From: Symbiodinium microadriaticum
Lineage: Eukaryota > Sar > Dinophyceae > Suessiales > Symbiodiniaceae
Direction of reading: 5' to 3'
NCBI GenBank assembly: GCA_001939145.1
Contig: LSRX01000511.1
Span: 127,153-191,152, forward strand
Length of the DNA: 64,000 nucleotides
Positions 23,451 to 33,400 of this stretch are shown piece by piece. Every line of letters begins with the position of its first letter. Positions within the stretch are counted from its first letter, which is position 1. The translations under genes were made by a program, and so were the position numbers. The notes beneath the pieces were generated by a model. The model had not been told where the DNA came from. It ran no database searches and saw only the letters and a program-made list of their open reading frames with translations.

Positions 23451-23611
23451 ACAGGGTTAGCGGAGGGGGAAGTTCCCCCGCCGGAGCGCGCATCGGCGCC
23501 CCCGCCTGTTGCGGAGTGAAGAACTCGCGCGCCAGAAAGGCTAGTTTCGCCAGTCGTTCAACATGCAAACGCAAACAAGGGAAACACCCCGAAATGAAGG
23601 ACCTGAGCTAA

Positions 23612-23851
23612 GAGCAGGCAACGAATGGCGAAGAAGCTACGACAACGGCGGATGCAACCCCCTACCAAATACTGCGAGCCCAAGAAATTCTCCAGAAGAT
23701 CATGCCCTTCGTGGAGCAGGAAGTGGCGACCAGCCTCAACGAAGCTCACGCCAACTTGGCGCAGTGGACGACAGCAGTATGGGGCCATCCCATCCAGCTC
23801 GTGGATACCCGCGCAGCATGGAAGGCAATGGCCATGGACTCGCCAGTGTGA
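23612..23851 (+). CDS. helical coding segment on the plus strand, unidentified
   Basis: A plus-strand frame without an ATG reads about 79 residues of strongly amphipathic helix: ATPYQILRAQEILQKIMPFV, EQEVATSLNEAHANLAQW, HPIQLVDTRAAWKAMAMD, then a stop. It could start at an acceptor AG near 23,611. If real it is antisense to, and lies between, the minus-strand blocks; it may be part of the same repeated unit in opposite orientation. No family was recognised. Confidence 0.3.
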   Translation, partial: EQATNGEEATTTADATPYQILRAQEILQKIMPFVEQEVATSLNEAHANLAQWTTAVWGHPIQLVDTRAAWKAMAMDSPV

Positions 23852-23879
23852 AGAACCGCCCCTTCACTCAGCGCCAGGT

Positions 23880-25370
23880 GTGTCCAATCGAGCCAGTCCA
23901 AAGCGTTTTTCATGCTAGCAATGCCTTCATGGGCTCCTGAGCATTGGGGTTTTTTCCCCAAGAGGCAAAGACCTGCTTGGTATCGGTATCCTTGAGGATC
24001 TGTTCAATGTGCGCAAGGTCTTTGCATATGGCGCGATGAGGTAGTTCCCCGTGGTGCTGCGCCAGGTTCGCTCGGACTCGACAATCGGATTGGTCAACAT
24101 CTCGGTGCTGGCCGCTGGGTTGTGGTGGCTGGAGGGGTTCCCGCTCCCCTGTCTGAAGCAGACCTGGTGGACCGCGCCAGCCTTTCAACGTAATTGCATG
24201 CATGGTAGGCGAGGTCGGTGAGCTGCATGTTGGGCTGCGAGACGGATCTGTGGAGGAGCACGCGCAAGATCTGGTTGAGGGCCTGGAGTATCTCCCCGGT
24301 TGATTGTGACGTCTCCACGGTGCGATGGGGGTGGTCGGCGGGGTCAGGTGTAGGTGGTACCCCGGCATGAGCAGGCGGTCGCGAGGGTCCAGAGATGTCC
24401 GCTGCTTGGTGGTTTCTGCATCATCGACATTGCGTCGTGATGACGATCCTGATGGCGTGGCTGATCTTCATCCGGCCAGCTGGTCTGTCTCGTCCCCCCA
24501 GTCCGGTGTAGGTGGTGGTGGATGAAGTGGTTGTGGTAGTCGTGGCGGGTGTAGTGAACGACTCGTGGCCCCTGGCTGTTGAGAACGGTTGCTTCCTTGT
24601 TGTGGTTGACGTTGAGGGTCCCTGGATCTCGAGGAGGAGCTTGTGGTTGTTGATGTGGACCTCTTGGCGGGGCTTGTGGTTGTCTGCGAGGATCTCGAGG
24701 AGGAGCTTGTGTTTGTGCTTGCTGACGTCGTTCTCTCGGCAACGTGGGATGTCGCCTTTCCGGTGGCGTTGGTGGCCTTGGCTCCACTGGTCGCGGTACG
24801 GAGGAGTATCCCCCCAAACGATTGACGTCATCCTCGAAGGTCGAGCGTGGTTCCACTGCAGCCACAGGCTTTCTCCCGAAGTTAGTGACAGTTCTCCAGC
24901 TGCAGTGGGTGGGGCGAAGTCAATGCTAATCAGCCAGTATTGGGGGGATCTTGCCTCCCCCAGCTCGAAACGCTTGAAGCCCACCCAGGTTCCCACCGGA
25001 TACACGATGAGTTGGGTTCCAGGTGCCAGTACATCCAGTACTGCTCTGTTCGGATCAGCTGTAGCCGTGTTCCTGTAAATGACCAGAGGAGGCTCAGTTT
25101 GGACCCGGGCTGGGTGCCTGATAATATGCTGGGCCCCGGGAGACCAAATCGTCCCCCGCCACGCGCCTGTCTCGGTTCCACGCAGAGAAAGGACGCTTTG
25201 CACGCCGAGAAGGAATTCCAGCATACTCCCTTCTATCCAAGAGAGGTCTTGGATGTTCCCCCCCTGTGCGCAAGAAGCTCCTCATACTCTGACCACCATC
25301 TTGTATTTGCCACCCGGGAACTCTCCCCGTTTCGACTGCTTGAGAGGCTTGTTGTTAGAGATCGCTGAGG
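23880..25370 (-). pseudogene. third minus-strand coding block, likely decayed
   Basis: Readable minus-strand stretches follow one another. SNNKPLKQSKRGEFPGGKYK lies near 25,350, MLEFLLGVQSVLSLRGTETG at 25,224, and LDVLAPGTQLIVYPVGTWVG near 25,030. A Pro/Arg/Gln-rich low-complexity section with repeated PPRDPRRQPQA units covers about 24,790-24,600. Helical segments follow: GEILQALNQILRVLLHRSV near 24,290 and LAHIEQILKDTDTKQVFASW near 24,020. Frames change several times, so the block is broken or interrupted by introns. It is headed by another (GA)n tract at 25,461-25,522 but shows no recognisable spliced leader. No family was identified. Confidence 0.4.
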
Positions 25371-25454
25371 CCTTGGGGGTGCTCAACATAGTCGGCAGGT
25401 GGTCGGTCTGGGCTTGTGGTGGATGAAGATGCTGTAAGGCTGGCGGGTTGATGA

Positions 25455-25524
25455 AAGGCTCTGTCTCTCTCTCTCTCTACAGGGACAGGAGAGGAAGGCC
25501 CCTCTCTCTCTCTCTCTCTCTCGC
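25455..25524. repeat. paired (CT)n tracts heading block 3
   Basis: Two CT runs separated by ACAGGGACAGGAGAGGAAGG. The reverse complement of the separator contains the same TCCTGTCCCTG motif that precedes the tract at 21.1 kb. Confidence 0.9.
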
Positions 25525-25980
25525 TGCCGTTGCATCCAGAGGGTCTATAGAAGCGCCAGGAAACGCGTGAGGGCTGAGCGGCCCCGCACGAAAGTATCAC
25601 GCAAAAAAATTCTTTGTTTCACATCTTTCGGTCTATATGAAAATTTTACTGCACTGACTTGGCGAGCTTCGCCGCATGATCAACATGCACGACGTCTAGG
25701 TCTACGAAAGCACACTGACATCACCATGACATATTGAGAAGGCGGTGTAATCGGTATCCGTCATGTCCTCGTCACCGTTCACACCGACTTCTATCATGAT
25801 TCCATTGAACCGATACACGGTCTCTGTTTGGTTGGCACGTGTTCCAACACCATCGCTTCCTTTGCATAATTGTGTACATGTGACAGGGTCAGAAGATGTA
25901 CCGTTGAAAAGCTACAAGCGTCGGGTTTATCTCAGTGTGGACGCTGTTTCCAGGAATTACACATTAGCGGCGAGAATACA
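25525..25980. other. nothing recognisable
   Basis: No coding signal on either strand. A 121-codon plus-strand frame at 25,763-26,128 overlaps the start of the degenerate minisatellite family and is unsupported. Confidence 0.4.
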
Positions 25981-25984
25981 CATC

Positions 25985-27100
25985 AGCAGATGCCAATCCC
26001 CGTGTAGACGCTGTGTTTTAGTCTCCAAGTCGCGCCAGCTCAAATTTCAGGATATGCCGCGGACGCTGGGGTTTCACGTGCTTTTCATTGCATTCTGGAT
26101 CACATTTTGGAACCGAATCCCCAAGTAGACGCTGCGTTTTCCCGTCGCATGAATCGATGCCCTGAGTATCGAAAAGTACTCGAGATCCACATTCCGAGTT
26201 TTGATCCTTTGGAAGCAACCGCGGGCCACACATCGAGGACTGATCTTTGGAGCAACACCAATGACATCAAAACCAGCCAATCCCCATGGAGACGCTCGAC
26301 TCACAAGCACACGCACAAGACACACATCAGTGGCATCACAGCACGCCCAAACCAGCCATTGCCCACGTAGGCGTGTCTCTGTCTCTACGAGCGGTGCCAG
26401 TATGTCCTATGTACGTGTGTCTGTGCGCCTGCGTGTACCCAGCGCCAAACAGTGTGACCGAGACTGGTTTGGGTGAGCTGGGCCTATTTTCCACAGGGCC
26501 ATGCGCTTAGCTCCGAAATGGACAAGCACCCGTTCGAGACACACGTCCGTGTCCTCACAATACATCATCGCCGGTACAAGTGGCATCACGACACATCCCA
26601 ACCAGTCATTCCCCATCTACTGTAGACGCTCGATTCCACAAGCACCCACTCGAGACGAACATCAGTGGCAGCACACCACATCCAACCCAGCCATTCCCCA
26701 ACTAGATGCTCGATTCCACAAGTGCCCACTGGAGACGCACGTCAGTGGCAACACACCACATCAAAACCATCAATTCCACATCTAGACGCTCGATTCCACA
26801 AGCACCCACGCGAGACGAACGTCAGTGGCAGCACACCACATCCAACCCAGCCATTCCCCATCTAGACGCTCGATTCCACAAGTGCCCGCTCGGCACGCAC
26901 ATCAGTGCCATGACAGCACATCAAACCCAGCCAGTCCCAATCTAGACATTCGATTCGACAAGCGCCCTCTCGAGACGCACATCGGTGGCATGACAGCGCA
27001 TCAAAACCAGCCATTCCCCATCTAGACGCTCGATTCCACGTGGAACCATCCGATCGTTCGCAAATGGAAGTGATTGTTTGAAAGCGGTTTTCCGAGTGTG
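25985..27100. repeat. 80 bp minisatellite, clean core 26,620-27,040
   Basis: The unit is anchored by TAGACGCTCGATTCCACAAG, then a CACTCGAGACG(A/C)ACATCAGTGGCA block and AACCAGCCATTCCCCA. Units begin near 26,625, 26,705, 26,785, 26,865, 26,945 and 27,025. Decayed members lie at about 26,290, and as AATCCCC..TAGACGCTG fragments at about 26,000 and 26,120. Because 80 is not a multiple of 3, successive units are read in rotating frames; the overlapping short plus-strand frames are repeat artefacts. Confidence 0.85.
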
Positions 27101-27599
27101 GACGCTCATCGATGCGTACTTCAACCCAGCGATGCGAGATAAAGCGACCACTTGTATCAGCTATGTCGGTCCAAACCTAACTCCCCCTGGCAAACGTATG
27201 ATATGGATGAACATGGACTAAACACCATCGCATTCAGATCGCGCTATCCGAGCAGCAAAGCATGATCACACCCTGTTTGTGCGGCATTATGTGTACTGAG
27301 TCTCGTATGTTTATGTGCTTTACAATGGGTGTCAAGGTTCCAGTCAGCAGATGTCTGGCTTTAATTGGCCTGGTTGTCGGAACTTGTGCTTGATTTGAAG
27401 GCTGGATACAACTTCCAACCACATGCACAACAACAGCAGGGTTGCAAACCAAAACAAGCTGCCACATTGGGATCATAAGACAGCAATAAAATTCAGTTTC
27501 TTTCGGAGAAGAGTTGTGCATACACTCACCAAGACACTTCAGCACGCACATGCTCATGTGCATCCGTCACACCCTTGTCCTTTGATCGTGCTCGCGATA

Positions 27600-28165
27600 C
27601 CGAACCTCTCCTGGAATAGAGCTGTGATGAGCTGTGGGATAGGGTTGTTGAGGCTTTTTACGGGCCGGTCGATGGATTCGTCTTGCACTGATTGGCTTTT
27701 TAGGGACCTCTCGATACTTTTGTGAGGGTGGAAAGCACAAAGTATGGGGAGGTACTGAAGAAACCAATCTTTTCAAAACCTCCCAGGGCACATATGGAAC
27801 GGCGGTTGTTTACAGGACCTCTCGATCTCGATAGATTCGGCTTCGACAGATTGGTTTATTTGGGACGTCTCCACACTTCGTGATGGTGGAAAGCCCTAAG
27901 TATGGAGCTGTCCTCCCTGCGAATAGGTGTTCAAAGGACTTCTCAATACTTTGTGATGCTGGAAAGCCCAAAGTATGAAGGCGTCCCAAGAAAAAAAATC
28001 TTTTCAGAACCTCCCTGGGAATAGAGCTGCAGAGTAGGGTTTTCAGTTTTAGAAACCTCTCGATGGATTCGGCTTGCAAAGATGGGTTCGTTTTTTGTGA
28101 TGGTGGAAAAAGCCCACCGTATTGAGAGGTCCCTAACAAACCAGGGCCTCCCTGGGGATACTGTT
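27600..28165. repeat. degenerate long repeats
   Basis: A block TGTGATG(G/C)TGGAAAGCCC(A/T)AAGTATG recurs near 27,720, 27,880, 27,950 and 28,100. A second block (ATCTTTTCA(A/G)AACCTCCC..GG) recurs near 27,765 and 27,998, with related CCTCCCTGGG(G)ATA near 28,147. The spacing is irregular. The 221-codon minus-strand frame across the region is an artefact of the repeat. Confidence 0.65.
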
Positions 28166-28261
28166 GGAGAGTTGGAAGACAGTGCGTCGCGATCCAGGGT
28201 CTTTCCCGTACTGCCCTCTTTGATCGCTCAAGATGCTCCCGAACAACAGGTACCCCATATA

Positions 28262-28425
28262 AACATAAATATATATATATATATGCATATATACATATGT
28301 ATGTATATACATGCACACACATCGACAGATTTTTTCCTTCTACATTGCTGAGCGAATCACCAGGCAGGGTTGTAGGTACAACATCGGCGAATAGATAGAT
28401 CGATCGATACATAGATAGATAGGCA
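28262..28425. repeat. AT and GATA/ATCG microsatellites
   Basis: (AT)n with GCATATAC variation at 28,265-28,312, and GATAGATAGATCGATCGATA at about 28,391-28,423. Confidence 0.85.
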
Positions 28426-28429
28426 CGGA

Positions 28430-30400
28430 ACACATACATCCTTTGTTTATGCGACTTTATGTGATATGCATGCAAGGATGCGTGCGCACAAACCTTCGGG
28501 CTTGTACGCAGTTATGCACTCCAAAAACTGGAGAGTGGGTCGTAAGTGGTAACTGATATCCATGCCGAACTGCATGGTCATTGGTTTTCCAAACAGCCCA
28601 AGACCTACTCGAAGATGTTGGACCCTCTACCCTCCTCAACCCAAGGGCTTCAACAGTAGATGATGGATGGCAAACCCGAAACCCTTTACAGTTTACTTTA
28701 AAGGGTGACACGGCCCGAATGGCTTCAGATGCGGTTGTACGTCATGTGGTGGTCTGCCTGTCAATATGCCTTCCGGGATTCCGCTAGTTTCTAATCCTCA
28801 TACTACTTCTACATCTTTAAAAACGACATGATACATGCAAGAATTTACAAGCTGAGACTTATGTGTATACATATATTTATATGTATACATATACTGACAT
28901 ACACTCAAACATGCACACATACCCGTCCAAGCATCCATGAACTCTAGAGGAATTGATTTGTCCTGTTGCACATACGGAACTCAAGCCTAAGGCCGAGGGC
29001 ATCTGAGGGCTAGAGACTTGCGGCCTCCAGGTCTCAAGATCAGGGGGGGGGAGGCAGAGCGGGTGGAGGGCCAAAACACAAAGCGGGCCTCCCATGTCTT
29101 TTTTTACCGTACCGCTCCGCAAAGGCCATGCCCCAGTCCTCGACCCTCAACACTTCTTTTGAAAGTCTACTGTACTATTGCTCGAAGTTTACTGGATGTC
29201 CCACACAAGTCTCAAGCCATTTCAAAGTGGAAACGTGGTGACCTAAAGTGACAACCCCAAACATCGCAAAACCGTGTGCGTGGAAACAACAGGGGCCCTG
29301 TTTCGATTCTCACTCTCGCACGAGGCAGGCAAGGCCCCTGTTTATCAATATGCACCGAAGAGGGAGATTCGATGTTGAAGAGCTTCACCACTACAAGATA
29401 CGACGACCACAAATGCACACGCCGCCAGATCGCAACATACTGTCTTTCTCTTAAGGGCCAGGCTGCTGCAGATAGCAACAATCACCAACTCTGATCCGAA
29501 ACGCTCGCGGCATAGGGGACTACAGACAGAAAACATCATAAACCTTTGCGCAAGTTGGGCCCCGATTGGAAACACACGAGCCTTGCCGTATGTTGATCGC
29601 CGTTGATCGCTTTGCACGGGCAGGGTGGGGTTGTCGGGAGTGTGTCTACAATCTTCTTTTGTGGATGTGCTCATCACAGGTTAAGCTTTCGGTTAAACCG
29701 TTCCTGGAGGAGAAAAGCAGACCACCATGAGTAACTGTGCCACGCTTCTCCCCCGTGCCAACCCGATCTGACATGCCTCATGGGCACCCAACAGTGCCCA
29801 AACGGAAGATGTCTTGCGTGCTTGCGAGGGCTGTGGGCCCCCGAAGGAACTCTGGCCCGAAGGCCTCCCCCCCGAAGGTGCGCGTCTGTCCCTCTCCCCC
29901 TCCCTCTCTTCCCCGCTCGCTGCCGACCCTGAGGTCTTTGGCCCGCCCCACCACCCATCTCTCTCTCTCTCTCTCTCGCTCTGCCGCACATCTTCTGTCT
30001 GATTCCCCGATTATCTGTCCCCTGAGGACGTTCGTTGCCAGGGTACCGCGCGCAAAACCCCAGCTTGTTGAGTTCCTCTGGGCCATGCAAGCACTCAGGA
30101 GAGGCGGGACAACCCTGGACTGAGATGCCCTGCCTTCTCGCTTCAAATTAGCACGTGCTGTGAGCACACACGATCCATCATGACTCTTGCAAGTGGGAAC
30201 GTCGTACATCTTAGACTCACACCTTCAAGCTCGCATGTCTGCTGCAGTTTTTGGCCTTTGGGTAAGAGATCACTCAGAGATGACCAGCTATGGGCATGAT
30301 AAGACTTTGTACATCGAGCGCTCCGCACGGGTGAAACAAAAAAGCATTTGTACACTGCGAGACAGATGGTGGCCGAAGGCCTAAAGATCCACAAGCAAAA
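28430..30400. other. no convincing gene; dispersed repeat and CT tract
   Basis: Only unsupported short frames. At 29,842-29,885 the motif CCGAAGG recurs three times at ~16 nt intervals, next to a (CT)n tract at 29,957-29,985; a related GGCCCGAAGGCCT motif lies at 19,632. This region is downstream of the giant gene's stop and could hold its 3' UTR, but no polyadenylation signal was recognised. Confidence 0.4.
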
Positions 30401-30404
30401 GCTG

Positions 30405-33400
30405 CTACTGGAAGCCGGATGCTTCAATGACGGCTAAGGTACCAACATGAAGTGCGAAATCAACGCTCGTCAAGCAGCCTGTCCCGTGGCGGCACCAGCA
30501 AAGGTTGAAGGCACCGGGCTGCACATTTGCCATCACAGCGGCTGGCCAAATGAAGGTGCAACTGTCTGCAAATGTGCCGCAACGTATCGAAGGCAAAGAA
30601 ACGAGTGACATGTCGGATGAATTGCACGGCATGTGGGCAACTGCATCAGTGCTGATTTTCAGCTGATCCCCATCCTGAAGATGCAGCCCTTTCACCGGTG
30701 CAGCATGGCATTCGCGCTGCTGCAAACAAGTAAAAGTCTGCTCAGCAAAAGGACCGTGAATGTCCAGTGTGCCAACATGGAATGCTAGGTGTGGGTGAAG
30801 GGCCAAATCGCATGGACTCGCGCACCAACAGACGCCGTAGTGCCCACCAAAGGCATGGAGGCTTCTCCAGCGAAACACGGAGGTACCGGAGGTGCTGCCG
30901 GAGGTGCCGCCGGAGGTGCCGGCGACCTGCAGGCCTCTTCCAAGGCCGTCACAGTCTGATGCAAAAGTGGCCATGCCGGCAGTCATCGCGTCCTCATGCA
31001 ACCAGGAGAGTCGGACAGTGCAGTCCTCGCCGGAGAAACAGACATAACTTTTCCCGAGCTCCGGGCCTTGGAGCAACAAATCTCCAAGGAAGACAACGAA
31101 ATCCGAGGCCCGCCGGCAGGAAGTGCCTGATGTGCTTGCAGCTATCCGACACCAGCAGAGTTGGTAATACCTTCCTGGTGCTTTTGTGGAATATGTGAAA
31201 TTGAAAGTGGTCCCATCAGGGGAAGGATAGGAGATACCTTCTCCGCCAAGCGCATGCACCGCCTCGGCCTGGCCACAAGGTTTGCCTGCTTCCGCTGCCA
31301 GCAGTAAGTCTCCAGCGCTAAGCCCTAGACCTGCCACGCCCGAGAGCTGCAATGGGTGCCCGGCCACGGCAGAAAAGTTCTGACCACTGTATGGGCCCTG
31401 CAGCTGTAAGCTGCCAGTGGCTTGAGATGCGAACTCTTGACACACGATCGCAAAGGAATGCTTCTGTTCACGCGCATCATGCCAACCCCCATCGGGAACC
31501 CTCATGTAGACCAAGGGCTCGTTTGAGTGGTTAATCGCGGATGGCTGCCCAACAGCCCAGTTCATGTACTCCGCTTCATGGCCTGCCAGATCATCAAAAG
31601 ATCCGTTCAAAAGCATCGAGCCATCGTCCCACATCCAGTGCCCGGAGCTGTACCATCGTGCCCCCAGCCACAAGCCCATGCCACAGGGGCTGACTTGCAC
31701 TCCCTGTTCGCGAGCCTCGGTCACGGCTGCTTCCAAGTTTGCCTGGCTCTGTTGGCTTTTAGGCATCGGCAGCGGTGCAGGGGTGCAAGCAGCGCGAGCT
31801 TCATCCTCATTGCCACAGCCAAGGAATTGGTAGCCACGAGCTGCAAAGGCATTGTCGCCAAACCCTCTCCTGTGCATGCACAATGCGAAATCTCCACCAC
31901 CTCGAGGCACTGGTTGCATACCGGCTGTGAAGTTGGCCGTCTCGAACTTCACGTTGTCGGCCGGGCTGTGTGGCGCGACTGTTGAAATCAGAAGGCCTCC
32001 AGACGGAAAACCCGTTTCAGCTGCTGCCGCAAGAATGGTTTCCCATGGCCCGGTGCAATTGTGCGCATGCAGAACAATCGCAATGTGATCGACTTCCAAC
32101 CCGTAGCCTTCCACATTTGGCAGAGTAAGGGGGTGGCCTGCCACAGCCAGAAAAGACTGAGAAGGTACCGGGCCAGCGACTTCCAGCTCACCCAAACGGA
32201 CGTAAAAATCTTGTGGGTACAGGCAACGATGACCTGCACTGCCCATACACCAGCAAAGCTGATAGATTCCAACTGGATTCATGACCGCTTCCTCACCCCA
32301 AGATACCGAGCGCCCGCCAAGCTGGGCTGGCAGGGACAAACCTCCTCTTGGCCACTGGTCCACAAGAATGCCCGGCGGAGTCACGTCAGCCTGGAACTCA
32401 GTGAATGTTGGCGGTTCTGGGCAGAAGTTCAAAACATGGACGACATCGCCATCGGCTAAGCCAAAGCCCTCCAAGTCAATGATGCTGCAGATTTGGCCCC
32501 GGATGCATCGGCGATAGTGGTTGCTCACTGGGGACACCAAGGAAAGCGGCCCAATCTCTGCTGCAAAATCGTCTGTCAAAGTGCAGCCGCTCGGTGACAC
32601 ATCTGGCCGACACCAGCACATGCGATACGTGCCAAGATGCGCCGTGGCAGGATGAGCAATCACATAGAAGCTGCCATCACTTGTCGCAACCGGCGACTCC
32701 GCAGTCAAGCCAGCAACTCCACGGATTGTCATGTCCCCCTTTGCCTGGTCTGTTTGGGGCATTCTGCACTCATCCAGGATCAAGATCAGATCACCTGGCT
32801 TCAAACCAACCCCTTGGATATTGTCCACAGCACAACGTTGATCCAGAGTGCATTTACGGGGCTGGCCGCTGAACGGGCCTTGAACAATCATAACACCGAT
32901 CTCGAAGCCGAAGTCGTAATTCTGTGCGCATTGTGTGCCTGCACCCCTGGGGGTGCAAAAGCACAACTTGTACTGGCCAGCGCTTGCTGTCACGCGTCCA
33001 CAACCGAAATTCGATGAGACTCCTTCTATTTCGTCTGGCGTGACCGTGGCGCAGCTCAGATCTTCTGGTTTCTGGGACTTGAATGCCACAATGCCGGAGG
33101 TATGTCCGCCTTGAGGGAAACCTGCAAAGTTGCCAGCACAACTATCCATCACTGCCACTCGGTCCCAGGAATCTAGATCTCGACCCCGAATACCGGTGAC
33201 ATCACAGGCTTGCCCACGAACACATGTGCGCCGCTGGTCCGGGTCAGGACCGGAAATGAATACAGCACTAATCTCCAATGGCACCGCCCCATCGCAGCCT
33301 CCAGAGCACCAACAGAGGACGTATCGTCCAACAGCTGCTTCCAGTATCCTGCCCTCCACAGGATTTCCCCATTTCAGACGCTGTCGCAAGCCAGACGTGT

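Noticed and set aside
26107-27025. Overlapping plus-strand frames with HQWQHTTSNP-type repeats
   Set aside because: Products of the 80 bp minisatellite; the unit is not a multiple of three and frames rotate.
25985-27100. CRISPR array
   Set aside because: Units are contiguous and diverged, with no conserved repeat/unique spacer alternation, and the genome is eukaryotic.
27810-28475. 221-codon minus-strand frame as a gene
   Set aside because: It consists of repeat-field sequence followed by an AT microsatellite; no domain or splice support.
30143-30300. A further 3' exon of the giant gene (QQTCELEGVSLRC)
   Set aside because: It weakly resembles the module start, but spacing of the cysteines does not fit and no donor/acceptor pair was found.
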